Below are positions 6,458-7,373 of a stretch of DNA of 7,373 bases, piece by piece. The stretch covers positions 7,523-14,895 of the forward strand of contig JADFNR010000086.1 in the NCBI GenBank assembly GCA_022563275.1, in the 5' to 3' direction. The translations under genes and the position numbers were made by a program. This DNA is from Chloroflexota bacterium. GTDB lineage: Bacteria > Chloroflexota > Dehalococcoidia > UBA3495. The notes below the pieces were generated by a model, which did no database searches, was not told the origin of the DNA, and worked only from the letters and a program-made list of their open reading frames with translations. Each line of letters opens with the position of its first letter. Position 1 is the first letter of the stretch.

Positions 6458-6462
6458 GGTCA

Positions 6463-6957
6463 CTACCCTTCTTCGACCGGTAATCCGAATTTTGAATAGA
6501 CTGCCTGTGCGACGTTGGGCGGGACCATCTCTGTGATGTCCCCGCCGAGCTTGGCTACCTCCTTGAGCAAACTGGCGCTGACAAACATGTAGTCCTGAGA
6601 GGTCATGAAGCAGACCAGGTCTACTGTCGGCTCCAGCCTCCGATTCATGAACGCCATGTCGAATTCGTATTCAAAGTCTGATCCGCTTCTCAGCCCCCGG
6701 ACGATCACTCCAGCTCCAATATCCCTGGCGAACCGGACCACCAAGCCGGAGAACGTAACTACCTCCACGTTTGGAAGGTGGCTGCAGGCGTTCTTCATGA
6801 GTTGATGTCTCTCTTCGGTGTCAAAGAGCAGGGCCTTGGAAGGGGTCTCGTAGACCGCTATAACTAGCTTCTCGAAAAGGTCCGCGGCCCTGGTCGCCAC
6901 GTCCACATGGCCCACGGTCACCGGATCAAAGCTGCCCGGATATAACGCGGTTACCAC
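6463..6957 (-). CDS. coaD: Phosphopantetheine adenylyltransferase (PPAT)
   Basis: PPAT transfers AMP from ATP to 4'-phosphopantetheine, making dephospho-CoA in the fourth step of CoA synthesis in the cytoplasm. The 164-residue protein is of family length. It begins MVTALYPGSFDPVTVGHVDV, with the nucleotidyltransferase motif TVGH (14-17). The conserved VIVRGLRSGSDFEYEF (84-99) and MNRRLEP (104-110) follow. The C-terminal nucleotide-binding motif is FVSASLLKE (125-133), a known variant of the FISSSLVKE form. The start is GTG 6957-6955, which overlaps the end of rsmD by 7 bases. No good Shine-Dalgarno is visible, so translation is probably coupled to rsmD. The rsmD-coaD order is widespread in bacteria. 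Confidence 0.97.
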   Translation of the reverse strand: MVTALYPGSFDPVTVGHVDVATRAADLFEKLVIAVYETPSKALLFDTEERHQLMKNACSHLPNVEVVTFSGLVVRFARDIGAGVIVRGLRSGSDFEYEFDMAFMNRRLEPTVDLVCFMTSQDYMFVSASLLKEVAKLGGDITEMVPPNVAQAVYSKFGLPVEEG

Positions 6958-7373
6958 GATGGCGTCCCGCCTTCTCCCGTATCTGAATCCTCGGTAAAAT
7001 CCTCCAAAGTTTCTGGCGGATATTTTTGCGGCTGGGATATATCTTGAATTTGCTGGTAAATAAAAAAGTCGACCACGTTGTCTCCGTACCGGCGATGTGA
7101 AGTTAACCGCAGGGGTCCGTAATTTTCGTGTAGGTCCTCGTGCTTGGAATGCCCCGCGATCACCACACCATCATCAACGATCAGTCCTGGCTGGGAAGCG
7201 ATCTTCTCCAGCAGACTATCCAAGCCACCCATCTTGTAGGGAGGGTCCAGAAGCACCAAGTCGTAGCGTCCAGGCAGAGTCAGAAGCGCTTGCAGCACGT
7301 CCAGGCGGTGGACGTGACCCTGCGAGCTGAAGCCGGTGGATTCAAGGTTGCTGGTGATGACGGCGCTCTGCCG
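6951..7373 (-). CDS. rsmD: 16S rRNA (guanine966-N2)-methyltransferase RsmD, C-terminal part (cut by the window edge)
   Basis: The visible 140 residues are the C-terminal half. The frame is open to the window edge, so the start and the SAM-binding motif I lie outside. RQSAVITSNLESTGF followed by HVHRLDVLQALLTL matches the middle of RsmD. YDLVLLDPPY holds the catalytic motif IV DPPY (7247-7236). A conserved end follows, RRYGDNVVDFFIYQ. RsmD methylates N2 of G966 of 16S rRNA during assembly of the small subunit. The last 35 or so residues, rich in Asp, Glu, Gln and Pro, go beyond the usual end of the family and overlap the coaD start by 7 bases. Support is strong from the motif and from the coaD neighbour. 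Confidence 0.93.
   Translation of the reverse strand, partial: RQSAVITSNLESTGFSSQGHVHRLDVLQALLTLPGRYDLVLLDPPYKMGGLDSLLEKIASQPGLIVDDGVVIAGHSKHEDLHENYGPLRLTSHRRYGDNVVDFFIYQQIQDISQPQKYPPETLEDFTEDSDTGEGGTPSW

Noticed and set aside
6555..6583. CoaD C-terminal motif VSAS instead of ISSS as a possible loss of function
   Set aside because: Forms with Ala at this position (FISAT type) occur in functional bacterial CoaD proteins, and the rest of the active site is intact.

Overview
The window carries eight protein-coding genes, two of them cut by the window edges. It looks like a bacterial chromosome of about 55-60% GC (estimated by eye). The gene content suggests Chloroflexota, perhaps a Dehalococcoidia or SAR202-type lineage. 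This placement is inference from remembered homologues (a DUF151 nuclease of the MxEMTVDSIRVS type, a LonB/YcbZ-like protease, and an rsmD-coaD-coiled-coil cluster). It has not been tested by any search.

Left part (1-2128, minus strand): the head of an ATP synthase operon in the usual order, atpI/atpZ-like, atpB (a), atpE (c), atpF (b, first 25 codons only). A promoter-like sequence lies just upstream of the first gene. The a subunit has an unusually long N-terminus. The c subunit is preceded by a 243-bp gap and by the best Shine-Dalgarno sequence of the operon, which fits the need for many c subunits per complex.

Middle (2089-5860): a monocistronic minus-strand DUF151 bifunctional-nuclease-family gene, with a near-consensus promoter and a strong intrinsic terminator, lies divergent from a large plus-strand Lon-like ATP-dependent protease. 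The 374-bp divergent spacer contains the nuclease promoter and several small inverted repeats. After the protease come an inverted pair of REP-like palindromes and a perfect 24-bp terminator hairpin.

Right part (5899-7373, minus strand): a tightly packed group, rsmD (partial) -> coaD -> a coiled-coil protein whose N-terminal third resembles the actinobacterial septation factor SepIVA. This last gene is the most interesting object here. Its conserved N-terminus continues upstream of the first NTG codon, and a Shine-Dalgarno sequence sits in front of ATC/ATA codons, so it may use a non-canonical start codon.

No tRNA, rRNA, CRISPR array, insertion sequence or defence system is visible. Most of the window is housekeeping sequence, and I do not see a clearly new multi-gene system.
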